DNA from: DUQW01 sp050953805
GTDB lineage: Bacteria > Bacillota_I > Bacilli_A > Acholeplasmatales > Acholeplasmataceae
Length of the DNA stretch: 64,000 bases
NCBI GenBank assembly: GCA_050953805.1
Contig: JBMNNE010000002.1
Location: forward strand, 248,001-312,000
Direction of reading: 5' to 3'
The position numbers and the translations under genes were made by a program. Positions 53,401 through 62,500 of the stretch are shown one piece after another (positions within the stretch are counted from its first letter, which is position 1; each line of letters starts with the position of its first letter). Under the pieces are notes generated by a model that saw nothing but the letters and a program-made list of their open reading frames with translations, had not been told where the DNA came from and made no database searches.

Positions 53401-54127
53401 TGGATTATTAACTCAAGCAGTTGAATTTAGATTCACTGTTGAAGGTGGATTAGTCTTTACTGGTGATGCCGCACCAGAAATTATTCGTACTGAGGTAGTT
53501 TCAATTGATGTTGGTTCAACAGTTCTTGGCGCAACAGGAATTGAATACGAAATTAGTGCCGGTACACTACCAGCAGGATTAGTTTTAACTAAAGAAGGTA
53601 GATTAGTAGGTAGTGTTGCTGCAGCAGGAACTCATACATTTACTGTTAAAGCTACTTTAGGTGAAGATGTAGTATCTAAAGAAATTACATTAACAGTTAA
53701 AGGCATGGAATTATTCTATGAAGTTGAAACTGTTGAACATGAAGGTAAAGAAGGTGAAGCAGTTAACATTAATGTTGCGACAATCGTTGGCGCAGAAAAT
53801 GTTACATATACAGCAACCGGATTACCTGCGGGATTAACAATTAGTGCTGATGGAGTTATTTCAGGAACACCAACTGAACACGGTACATTTAATATTACGA
53901 TTACTGCAAGTGCAGATGGTTATGAAGATGTAACAACTACAGTTACGATCACTGTTGAAGAAAAAGAAGCTGCACCAGATCAACCTGAAAAACCAGAAGA
54001 AGAACAACCAGAAGAACAACCAGAAGAGAAAAAATCTCTATTATGGTTATGGATTGTATTAGGGGTTGTTGCTGTTGCCGGAATTGGCGCTGGCGTCTTC
54101 TTCTTTCTTAAAAAGAAAAAAAAGTAA
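50453..54127 (+). CDS. Surface-anchored GH3 glycosidase with permuted domain order and Ig-like repeats
   Basis: A 1224-residue exported enzyme with a signal or anchor helix (about 10-30). The normal GH3 C-terminal sandwich comes first (EGSVLLKNSNDALPI, residues about 55-330), then the fibronectin-III-like domain (VVYPFGYGLSYTEF, VVQLYMSAPYYDGEIEKAHV), then the TIM barrel (MIMPDGPTGF, SPFSGRNFEYYSDDP, LKHFALNDQET) with nucleophile Asp835 in AVITDWANGG. Three putative-Ig (He_PIG) repeats follow (for example LPAGLTISADGVISGTPTEHG), a Pro/Glu-rich stalk and a C-terminal helix plus KKKKK. No LPXTG motif. SD AAAGGAGG lies 12 nt before the ATG. Beta-glycosidase specificity is unknown. Confidence 0.9.
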   Translation: MLKKTRLAAKVTSLILFLALAFVLTLGLSASVKGEAPIYQPEATSAEDSLQRANKLNEQIAAEGSVLLKNSNDALPIAAGSKVSVLGKSSVNPQLGGGGSSAGESGGAAAIDVFKSLSNAGFIHNPVLEAFYRDNAASGNGRPASSGTGQSVGRTGETPMDSYTQAVKDSFADYDDFAIVFITRVGGEGWDLFTKVDNQPGRETKGQHYLQLDTNEEALIEMATENFDKVVVVLNISTTFQIGDLENNEDIDAILWIGLPGATGLSALGRILSGEVNPSGKTFAVYPKDFKKDPTWQNFATNAAVGNRYLREDGTNSQRNFVEYEEGIYLGYRYYETRGFVEGGTWYDDNVVYPFGYGLSYTEFEWEVQFPEVAITAETVLEVAVKVTNIGKHPGKDVVQLYMSAPYYDGEIEKAHVVLVGFAKTKLLKPGETDTVHISVPVYTMASYDFNDANFNEFIGYEVEKGDYTFYVGTDSHQSWKSGESKVYNVATDIKIENDPVSGVKVENQFEDISAYFGEVDENVPFSGRTKVMSRADFTGTFPTEPTADDLTIGVPELDALVVYPNHREVPTDVGYDSEDKPWYVAEMPTYATTRATDIKLTELVGKPYDDELWDDFMDQFTLEDYADIVANGFFGTLAFPDLDIPVMIMPDGPTGFVKNPSAPAGYGAPRCFYASPIVVASTWNVDLALEQGEVMGDEGLWMGFAGIYAPATNMHRSPFSGRNFEYYSDDPLLAGKMAGAVTKGLQSKGISVYLKHFALNDQETNRAGIATWADEQTIREIYLKSFEIAVKDGNATGIMTAFNRVGATWAGASYPLLTNVLRGEWGFRGAVITDWANGGWMNMGQMVRAGNDFYLAMKFGNYMFFGKPTITEAYLTPSYVAALKNSSKNVLYTVANSAAMNTLRPSYAAQFTAAQRNLGTLERGDDIALNVASIDYEEATYELVGAPKGISINSNTGQISGKIATDAIAGDYVMTVTLRDATGLLTQAVEFRFTVEGGLVFTGDAAPEIIRTEVVSIDVGSTVLGATGIEYEISAGTLPAGLVLTKEGRLVGSVAAAGTHTFTVKATLGEDVVSKEITLTVKGMELFYEVETVEHEGKEGEAVNINVATIVGAENVTYTATGLPAGLTISADGVISGTPTEHGTFNITITASADGYEDVTTTVTITVEEKEAAPDQPEKPEEEQPEEQPEEKKSLLWLWIVLGVVAVAGIGAGVFFFLKKKKK

Positions 54128-54143
54128 GTTAAATTAATAGTTA

Positions 54144-54175
54144 AGCAAGGCAGTAATTAATTTTACTGTCTTGCT
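54144..54175 (+). other. Long stable hairpin inside the glycan operon, without T tract
   Basis: AGCAAGGCAGTAA (54144-54156) and TTACTGTCTTGCT (54163-54175) form a 13-bp stem with one G-T pair and a 6-nt loop. The following GACTACATTTA is not a T tract, so it is more likely an mRNA processing or stability element than a terminator. No promoter is obvious before the next gene. Confidence 0.6.
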
Positions 54176-54224
54176 GACTACATTTAAAAAATCAAAATCT
54201 ATTAAATTAAAGGAGGCAGTGTGA

Positions 54225-56240
54225 ATGAATAAACTGAAAAAGATATTTATTTTTTTGGTAACCACCGGCCTGTTTTTTTTATTAGCTGGCTGTAGTAATT
54301 TTTCTTATGCTGGCGAACAATTGAAAAATGGTGTTGTAGGCGTTGAATATAATGAAACTATTGACTACGCCAGTGGAACAGACAATGAAATAACATATAC
54401 CTTAAAGGAAAATAGCACCTTACCAAAAGGACTACAAATTGAAAGTGGTAGTGTTGTTGGTATTCCAGAAGAAGCGGTAACCAATCACGAGTTTGTTGTT
54501 GTAGCTTCAGCTGGAAAAAGTAAAAAAGAAGCAAAATTTAAGATAACCATAAATCGTGGTCAAATAGTATTTAACGATGCGATTGTTGATATTATTATTG
54601 GTAAAGAAAATTCAGGCACCGTAAATATTGCAACAGGTGCCAAAAATATAAAATATGAAATTATTGAAGGTGAAGATAACCTCTTTGATGGAATTTCTAT
54701 CGCAGAAGATGGAACCATTTTAGGAGTCTATGATAGAGTTAGAACTAGTAGAGTAATTGTAATTAAAGCTAGCGCAGATGATGTTGAATCAGCAACGGCA
54801 CAAATTCAAATTAGAGCGATTTATGAATATTTAGATTATAGTGACACGACATTAGTTGATGCCAGAGTTGGACTAAATTATGCCGCATCAGTCGCTTTAA
54901 TTAAAAACGAAGGAGTAGTTGCCACTTATTCATTAATTGAGGGTTCGAAATTACCAGAAGGTTTAACTTTAAATCAAGACGGAACAATTACTGGGATTCC
55001 AACAGAAGTTGGTCCAGCGGTACCTTTTAAAGTAATGGCAAGTGCACCTAACTTTTCTAATACCATCGCTGAGTTTAAAATTGACGTTATTTTAAACCAT
55101 GTTAGTGTGGCTCAATCTAAAATTATCAATTTTGGTAAAGAGAGTGAACCAACTACCTTATCAGCTGCTTATGACGGCCAATTTTATGTTAACCAAAGAG
55201 GAGTACAAGGTGGGGCTTTCGCATTAAATAATAATGCATTAAAGTTTACTTTAGTCGAAGGTGAAGGAGAACTTCCACCGGGATTAGTATTATACGAAAA
55301 TGGCGCTATTATCGGATTACCTACAGTTAGAGGTAACTATGAATTTAGTGTTAAAGCTAGTGCGACCGGAACGACTGATGTTGTTAGAAAATTTATTATT
55401 AAAGTACAAGGAACAAGAATCAGGTATGATTCTCAGACTTTGTTATTAACTAGAGGTGAACCAGTTAATATCAATATTGGAACTGCTGATGCTGGTGCAG
55501 GTACTGTAATAACTTATACTATGGCAGAGGCAGACAAGGAAAGCTTATTAAATAACTGGGGATTAAGTGTATCAGAAGCTGGTGTCTTAACAGGAACACC
55601 AACCAAATCACATAAGATTATGAATTTCCAAGTTACTGCTAATGCTGAAGGATTTACTTCAACAACTGCAGCAATCTTTGTTAGAATTCAAGAACCGCTT
55701 ACTGAAGCGAAAAAGTTTGAAGCTGAATATATTAATTTAATTGGTAAAAGCGGTACTGGATATTCAGGCGCTCCAACCGAAGAAGCAATGATTACTGGTG
55801 AACCTATTGCAAGTAATGGTTATTTTATTAACTATTTACATAATCACGATATCACCCTAGAGTTTGTTATTTGGTCAGATCAAGCAGTAAGTGATGCGGT
55901 ACTATATGTTGGATTAGGATCAGAACTAGGAAATATTACTTTAAGACCAAACGAAATCGGTATTTATACATATGATTCTGATAATATTAAGACCGGAAAG
56001 AAAACACAAATTCAATATACTCCATTTACTGTTGAAGGCGGAAACGGAAACTATCCAAGTTTTAATCGATACAAAATTGGAAATATAAGTTTAGTTGAGG
56101 GTTATAATGTAATTCAAATTGTAATCCATCCTAATACATATAAACAGGGAGCTACCGGTGGTCCAGGGTTAGACTTTATTGAAATTGAAACTAGTGCCAC
56201 ATTAAAATGGCATCCGTGTTTATATAATATTGTTGAGTAA
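54225..56240 (+). CDS. Surface lipoprotein with five putative-Ig repeats and a CBM-like C-terminal domain
   Basis: A 671-residue lipoprotein with lipobox FFLLAGC (Cys23). Five He_PIG-type repeats fill residues about 30-500; the pattern LPxGL...G.I.G.P occurs in LPKGLQIESGSVVGIP, LPEGLTLNQDGTITGIPTE and LPPGLVLYENGAIIGLPT. The last about 150 residues (KKFEAEYINLIGKSGTGYSG onward, with DITLEFVIWSD and GLDFIEIE) resemble a family 6/35 carbohydrate-binding module. No catalytic residues are seen. It is probably a glycan-binding or scaffold protein for the anchored GH3 enzymes that flank it. SD AAAGGAGG upstream; 97 nt after the previous gene. Confidence 0.75.
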   Translation: MNKLKKIFIFLVTTGLFFLLAGCSNFSYAGEQLKNGVVGVEYNETIDYASGTDNEITYTLKENSTLPKGLQIESGSVVGIPEEAVTNHEFVVVASAGKSKKEAKFKITINRGQIVFNDAIVDIIIGKENSGTVNIATGAKNIKYEIIEGEDNLFDGISIAEDGTILGVYDRVRTSRVIVIKASADDVESATAQIQIRAIYEYLDYSDTTLVDARVGLNYAASVALIKNEGVVATYSLIEGSKLPEGLTLNQDGTITGIPTEVGPAVPFKVMASAPNFSNTIAEFKIDVILNHVSVAQSKIINFGKESEPTTLSAAYDGQFYVNQRGVQGGAFALNNNALKFTLVEGEGELPPGLVLYENGAIIGLPTVRGNYEFSVKASATGTTDVVRKFIIKVQGTRIRYDSQTLLLTRGEPVNINIGTADAGAGTVITYTMAEADKESLLNNWGLSVSEAGVLTGTPTKSHKIMNFQVTANAEGFTSTTAAIFVRIQEPLTEAKKFEAEYINLIGKSGTGYSGAPTEEAMITGEPIASNGYFINYLHNHDITLEFVIWSDQAVSDAVLYVGLGSELGNITLRPNEIGIYTYDSDNIKTGKKTQIQYTPFTVEGGNGNYPSFNRYKIGNISLVEGYNVIQIVIHPNTYKQGATGGPGLDFIEIETSATLKWHPCLYNIVE

Positions 56241-56255
56241 GGCAAGGTGATAGTT

Positions 56256-59200
56256 ATGAAAAAAATAAAAGAAATATTTAAATTTATTTGGAAATATAAT
56301 CGAGCGTGGATGTTAACCACGATTATTGTTTTGGCATTCTTTTTTACAGTCAGTATTGTCGCTACTCAAAATGATTTTTTAGCAGGAACGCTTGATACTG
56401 TTTTAGGTGGTGAAACAAGAAAACACATTTCTGGTGATCCAGAACAATATAATAGATATCCTAAAACAACCAATTTCAATCAATTTGAAACTGATTTAGA
56501 ACTATCAGCCGGCATTAATTCAACAAATAGAGATAAAAGAAATTCTTTAGAAATGGGAAATCTACTCAATGAGGTAATCGCGGAAGAGGGATTTGTTTTA
56601 TTAAAAAATGACAATAAAGCTTTACCTATTGCTACTAATGCCTCTAAAAAAGCTAAAATTAGTGTTTTTGGAAAAAACTCGGCTAATATAGTTCTTGGTG
56701 GATCTGGTTCGGGTGGAGGAAACGAAAAAGATGCAGTAAACTTATATGAGAGTTTGGAAAAAGCTAATTTTGAATTAAATCCAGAACTAAAATCTTTTTA
56801 TCAAAGCAGCAAATCAGGTAAAGGTCGAGATGCCAATCCAGCAATTGGTGTTTTAACAACAGGTTTAGAAATTGGAGAAACGCCACAAGATCGATATACA
56901 GATTCAATTAAAAATAGTTTTGGTGATTATAGCGATGCCGCTATTATCGTGTTTTCTAGAATTGGTGGCGAAGGCTTTGACCTTCCAAGATTACAACAAA
57001 AAACATATGGTGGTGCTCCAATTAGTGGGTCTAAGGAAGGCGGACAACACTACCTAGAACTAGATCAAAATGAATTAGATCTAATTGATATGGTCGTCAA
57101 TAGTAATAAGTTTGATCGTGTTGTTGTGTTAATTAATGCATCAACATCAATGGAATTAGGCATAATTCAAGACAATCCGAAAATCGATTCGATTTTATGG
57201 ATTGGAAGTCCAGGTGGTTCTGGGGCTCTTGCGATTGGCCGCGTTTTAAATGGGACTGTTAATCCATCGGGAAGATTAGTTGATACCTTTACAAGAGATT
57301 TTTCTAAAGATCCAACTTGGAATAACTTTGGAGATAATATGTTAGAAAACGGTAACGCATATTTAACAGGAGGAGCTAATTCCGGTTACTATTTTGTTGA
57401 ATATCAAGAAGGAATATATTACGGATATCGATACTATGAAACCGCATCCTATGAAAATGTTATTAGATTTGGTAGTGATTATGGTTGGTATGATGAACAT
57501 GTAGTTTATCCGTTTGGATATGGATTAAGTTATACTAATTTCAAATGGGAATTGGTTAATGAAGGAACAACATTAAATGGTTCAGTTTTAATCAATGGCG
57601 ACCAAGAAATAACCGTTAAAGTTAAAGTAACTAACCAAGGTGAAGTTGCAGGTAAAGAAGTGGTTCAACTATATTATTCAGCACCTTATATTCAAAATGG
57701 AATTGAAAAAGCTCATGTAGTTTTAGGGGCTTTTGAAAAAACCGATATTATCCAACCAGGACAATCAGAAATAGTCACTTTAAAATTAAAAGTATCAGAT
57801 ATGGCATCGTATGACTATGATGATGCTAACGGTAACGGATTTAAAGGATATGAATTAGATCCAGGATTATATGAAATTTATGTTGGTCAAAATGTTCATA
57901 ATAGTTGGAACATTACTTCTAATAATTGGGTAGGATCAGCTAATAGTATCGTTTTAGAATATTCGCTTCTTGAAGGTTTGCAATTCGAATATGATGTCGA
58001 CGAAAAGGCTTTATCAAACGATAATCAGTTTGATGATATGAGTACATATATGAAAGATAAAGTCATGAGTCGAGCATCGTTTGCTATTACATTCCCTAAA
58101 AAACTAACTAAAGAAGAACGCGAACTTACTCCTGAATTATTAGACAGTTTAACCTTTAAATATGACGATGTTAATGCCAGTTATAAAAATAAATTTACTG
58201 GAGTTCTACCAACTCAAGGAAAAGTTGGTGACCCAGTCCAATTGTATGAACTAATTGGAAAGGATATCGATGATCCAATGTGGGATGATTTGTTAGATCA
58301 TTTAACAATTGATGAAATGGTTATCCTAATTGGACAAGGAAATTTCCATACTGAATCAATTGATAGAATTAATAAGCCAAGAACTATTGACCCAGATGGA
58401 CCGGCTGGATTTACCAATTTTATGGGAGATCCAACAGTTCACGAAACAACCTTCTTTGCCTCCGAAACCGTTATTGGCTCAACATGGAATAAAGATTTGG
58501 CTCACGACATGGGAGTTGTAGTGGGGTTACAAGGAATTGTTGGTTATACTAAAGGCGATGGCAGACCATATAGCGGATGGTATGCTCCAGCAGTTAATAT
58601 TCACCGAAGTCCATTCAGTGGACGCAACTGGGAATATTACTCAGAAGATCCGTATCTATCAGGAATGATGGGCGCTTTTGTAGTTCAAGGTGCTAAATCA
58701 AAAGGTGTCTACACATATGTAAAACACTTTGTCTTAAATGATCAAGAGACATCAAGAGATGCTAACGGATTAGTTACTTGGGCCGATGAACAAACGTTTA
58801 GAGAAATTTATTTAAGACCTTTCCAAATTATTGTTGAAAAGGGAGAAACTAACGCAATGATGTCGTCATTTAACCGAATCGGTACCGTTTGGGCCGGCGG
58901 AAGTTACGAACTTTTAGAAAATGTTTTAAGGAAAGAATGGGGATTTGTTGGTATGGTAATTTCAGATTATAACTTAGGAAATGCCTATATGCCACCTGAT
59001 CAGATGATTCGTGCTGGTGGAGATTTAAACTTAACACAAGATTATAAACCATCACCAAAAGCTAATAAAGAAGGTATGAATGACACAACACAAGTTGAAG
59101 CCTTAAGACAAGCCTCAAAAAATATCCTATATGTTGTTGCTAATAGTAATGCTATGAATGGTATGGGTGAAGGAGTTGTTTGGGGTTATAAGATGGCCAC

Positions 59201-59306
59201 TTGGAAAGTATTGTTAATTGTAGTTAATGTTGCTTTAGTACTAGGATTTGGAATCTGGGGATTTTTCTCAATTAGGAAGTCTAAAAAGGAACATTGGTCA
59301 AAATAA
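56256..59306 (+). CDS. Membrane-anchored GH3 glycosidase with permuted domain order, two transmembrane helices
   Basis: About 1016 residues. A basic N-terminus leads into a transmembrane helix (about 17-37, MLTTIIVLAFFFTVSIVA). The sandwich domain comes first (EEGFVLLKNDNKALPI), then the fibronectin-III-like domain (PFGYGLSYTNF), then the TIM barrel with TIDPDGPAGF, SPFSGRNWEYYSEDP, YVKHFVLNDQET and nucleophile Asp904 in MVISDYNLGN (Tyr instead of the usual Trp). A C-terminal helix (KVLLIVVNVALVLGFGIWGF) ends in a basic tail, so the enzyme is held at both ends. I use the ATG at 56256 after AAGGTGA; an in-frame GTG at 56247 overlaps that SD. Terminator follows. Confidence 0.9.
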   Translation: MKKIKEIFKFIWKYNRAWMLTTIIVLAFFFTVSIVATQNDFLAGTLDTVLGGETRKHISGDPEQYNRYPKTTNFNQFETDLELSAGINSTNRDKRNSLEMGNLLNEVIAEEGFVLLKNDNKALPIATNASKKAKISVFGKNSANIVLGGSGSGGGNEKDAVNLYESLEKANFELNPELKSFYQSSKSGKGRDANPAIGVLTTGLEIGETPQDRYTDSIKNSFGDYSDAAIIVFSRIGGEGFDLPRLQQKTYGGAPISGSKEGGQHYLELDQNELDLIDMVVNSNKFDRVVVLINASTSMELGIIQDNPKIDSILWIGSPGGSGALAIGRVLNGTVNPSGRLVDTFTRDFSKDPTWNNFGDNMLENGNAYLTGGANSGYYFVEYQEGIYYGYRYYETASYENVIRFGSDYGWYDEHVVYPFGYGLSYTNFKWELVNEGTTLNGSVLINGDQEITVKVKVTNQGEVAGKEVVQLYYSAPYIQNGIEKAHVVLGAFEKTDIIQPGQSEIVTLKLKVSDMASYDYDDANGNGFKGYELDPGLYEIYVGQNVHNSWNITSNNWVGSANSIVLEYSLLEGLQFEYDVDEKALSNDNQFDDMSTYMKDKVMSRASFAITFPKKLTKEERELTPELLDSLTFKYDDVNASYKNKFTGVLPTQGKVGDPVQLYELIGKDIDDPMWDDLLDHLTIDEMVILIGQGNFHTESIDRINKPRTIDPDGPAGFTNFMGDPTVHETTFFASETVIGSTWNKDLAHDMGVVVGLQGIVGYTKGDGRPYSGWYAPAVNIHRSPFSGRNWEYYSEDPYLSGMMGAFVVQGAKSKGVYTYVKHFVLNDQETSRDANGLVTWADEQTFREIYLRPFQIIVEKGETNAMMSSFNRIGTVWAGGSYELLENVLRKEWGFVGMVISDYNLGNAYMPPDQMIRAGGDLNLTQDYKPSPKANKEGMNDTTQVEALRQASKNILYVVANSNAMNGMGEGVVWGYKMATWKVLLIVVNVALVLGFGIWGFFSIRKSKKEHWSK

Positions 59307-59322
59307 ATTAAAATTACATTTT

Positions 59323-59365
59323 AAAAGCTTGAATTTTCAAAAAGAAACTCAAGCTTTTTTTGTTT
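59323..59365 (+). terminator. Rho-independent terminator ending the glycan operon
   Basis: AAAAGCTTGA (59323-59332) and TCAAGCTTTT (59349-59358) form a 10-bp stem with a 16-nt loop, followed by a T-rich run. It ends the transcription unit that starts at 42543. Confidence 0.88.
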
Positions 59366-59389
59366 TTATGTTAAAAAATGTTAAATTAA

Positions 59390-59460
59390 TTGTCAAATTG
59401 TGTCATTTACATAACAATTTGTGACAAATGAAACCGGTTTCAAACACTTTGTGTTATAAT
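59390..59460 (+). promoter_or_regulatory. Promoter and operators of the last GH3 gene
   Basis: An extended -10, TG-T-TATAAT, lies at 59452-59460. The perfect 14-bp palindrome TGAAACCGGTTTCA (59429-59442) occupies the -35 region. Upstream, AAATTGT (59395-59401) and ACAATTT (59414-59420) with flanking TTGTC and GACAA form a second, larger inverted repeat. The SD AAGGGAGG lies just before the ATG at 59523. Confidence 0.75.
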
Positions 59461-59522
59461 ACCTATAGCGTTTTAGTCTACGCTAAATAAATATATTTAT
59501 TTAATATTAAGGGAGGTAAAAT

Positions 59523-62500
59523 ATGAAAACCGTAACGAAAAGACTACTTATTTTAATGTTTGTCTTCCTAGGTGTATTTATTCTAGGAACAAAATCGGTT
59601 AAAGCGGGATTCGTTGAAGATAAACCAGCGGTTTATCAAACAGACTTCGAATCAGTAGAAGAAGAAGCTGCAGCTGCTAGAGAACTTAACGAACAAATAG
59701 CAGGTGAAGGCTTTGTTTTATTGAAGAATGAGAATGATGCTCTTCCTCTAAATCCACAAGAGAAAAATGTTAGTGTTTTTGGGGTCAGAAGCGACAATCT
59801 TATTTTAGGTGGTGGCGGATCTGGTTCTGGTTCATCTGCAGGTCAAGCAACTTTAAGAGATTCTTTAGAAGCTGCAGGATTTAGAATGAATCCAGTATTA
59901 AGAGGATTCTACGCTAATGACAATTCATCATTAGAATTGCCAGTTAAGAGTTTAGATGGTTTACAAAGCTCTGCTGCAATGTATAATGATGCTGCGATTA
60001 TTGTAATTAGTCGTACCGGAAGCGAATTCAACGACGCTGCAATGTATGCAGTAGCAGGACATACCAATCTATTAGACAACTATTATTCATTAGATGATAA
60101 TGAAAAAGCTCTAATTGATATGGTTGGTGATATGTTTGAAAAAGTTGTTGTTATCATCAATAGTGCTCACCCACTAGAATTAGCATTTGTTGAAGATCAT
60201 GAAGGCGTTGATTCAGTTCTTTGGATTGGACATCCTGGTATTAACGGCGTTATGGCGGTTGGTAAGATTCTAACAGGTGAAGTTAATCCATCAGGTAAAA
60301 CAAGCGATATTTATCCAGCTGATTTCAGAATGGATCCAACATGGCCAAACTTCAAAGGAAATATCCAAGGTCAATTAGTAGTAGGCGAACGTACAGTTAA
60401 AGTTGACGGCGAAGATAAAGTTGTAGAAGCTTTATTTACTCACTATGTTTCAAAAGATCATCCAGATAACGTATTAGCACCACTCAATAACCAAGGAACA
60501 GATGGATCTGCAGGTCTTGGCTGGGATTATTATTCATATTCAAGATTTACCGATAAAGATGGTAAAACAGTTTCAATTGATGGTCCTGGTTCAAGTGGCT
60601 ATTACTTTGCTACACTAGACTACGAAGAAGGAATCTATATGGGATATCGTTGGTATGAAACAGCTAAGGCAGAAGGATATTTCAATGCTGACAATAGATT
60701 TACTGTTGCTCAACGTACTGCTGCAACTCCTGCTAAATATGGTGGAGACTTATACTATAACAGATTAGACGGCGTTGTTTATCCATTTGGTCACGGTTTA
60801 TCTTATACAACATTTGATGTTGATATTACCGGAATTAAACATAATGATGCAGCATTTGCTAATAATGGTACACTTAACACTGCTTACGGACAAAAAATTG
60901 AATTAGAAATTACAGTTAAAAATACTGGAGAAGTTCCTGGTAAGAAAGTAGTACAAATTTATTACACAGCACCTTATATTGCTGATGAAATTGAAAAATC
61001 ACACGTTGCGTTAATTGAATTTGACAAAACTAAATTATTAAAACCAGGACAATCAGAAGTTCTAAAGATTGAATTTTTAGTCCAAGAAATGGCATCATTT
61101 GACCATGATGACAAGAACAACAATGGTCATGCTGGTTGGGAATTAGATGCAGGTGATTATGTAATTGGTGTTTACGATAGTTCACATGTTGTATTAGATT
61201 CATTTACTGCTAAAGTTGCTACATTAACCAACTATGATAAAGATGCTCACACAGGAAATGATGTTAAATTAAGATTTACTGGTGGTGGTAAAGGAACTTG
61301 GAATGGAACTAGAGCTGAAGATGATTTAACTTATTATGATTCAAGAAGAACAGATTTCGTTACTGAAACTCCTTGGACAGAGTTAACAAGAGCTAATTTC
61401 CATGGCACATTCCCTAAATCACCTACTGCATCAGATCTAAAATTAACTGACGAAGCATTATTTATTTTATTATCACAGATATTCTATACACCATTTAACG
61501 ATTTACCAACTGACCCTTGGTATGTTAAAGCAACCGATATTCCTGCTACTTGGACACAAGCATCAGCAGAAGATGTAGCTGCTAGAGTTGACGGTAAAAC
61601 AGAAATTCAACTATATGATATGTCAGGTGTTCCATTTGATGATCCAAAATGGGTTACATTCTTAAACCAATTAACTTACGCTGAAATGGTTGGACTAATT
61701 TCATCATGTGGATACAATACTCCAGCATTAGCTTCAATTGGTAAACCAAGAAGTACCGACCAAGACGGTCCTGCTCAAATTAGAAATGGAGCTACATTCT
61801 GGGCATGTGAAGTAGTTATTGCTTCAACATTCAATAAGGATTTAGCATACAAACAAGGTCTATTCATTGGTAACGAATCATTATTTGGAGGAACTAGTGG
61901 ATGGTATGCTCCAGGAGCAAATATTCACAGAAACCCTGCTTCAGGTAGAAACTTCGAATACTATTCACAAGACGGTGTTCATAACGGAATTATTGCTGCA
62001 CAAGTTATTAAAGGTGCAACTGAAAGAGGTGTTAACTGTTATGTTAAACACTTATTCTTAAATGACCAAGAAACAAGTAGAATGGTTGTTAGTACATTTG
62101 CTTCAGAACAAGCAATTCGCGAAATCTATGGTAAACCATTTGAGTACGCGATTAAGTTTGGTGGAGCAACAGCTACTATGTCATCATTCAATAGAATCGG
62201 ATTACTATCATCTAACTCTCACTATAACCTATATGTTGGATTATTAAGAGATGAATGGGGCTTCTTAGGCGGATCAGTTACTGACTGGTATTCTGCAACT
62301 AACGTTTCAGGCGCAACCGGAGATGTCGGAGCTAGAACATTCATTTATCCTCTTAACACTTGGGATAACACATGGGGCAAAAGAGTTTCAGGAAGATGGG
62401 ATGAAGAAAAGAATATGGTTGTAGTTGATTTTGACGAAGATATCACAAGAGGTACTAGATGGTTAACTGACAGTGCTGACTCTAGAACATCTGCAAACAT

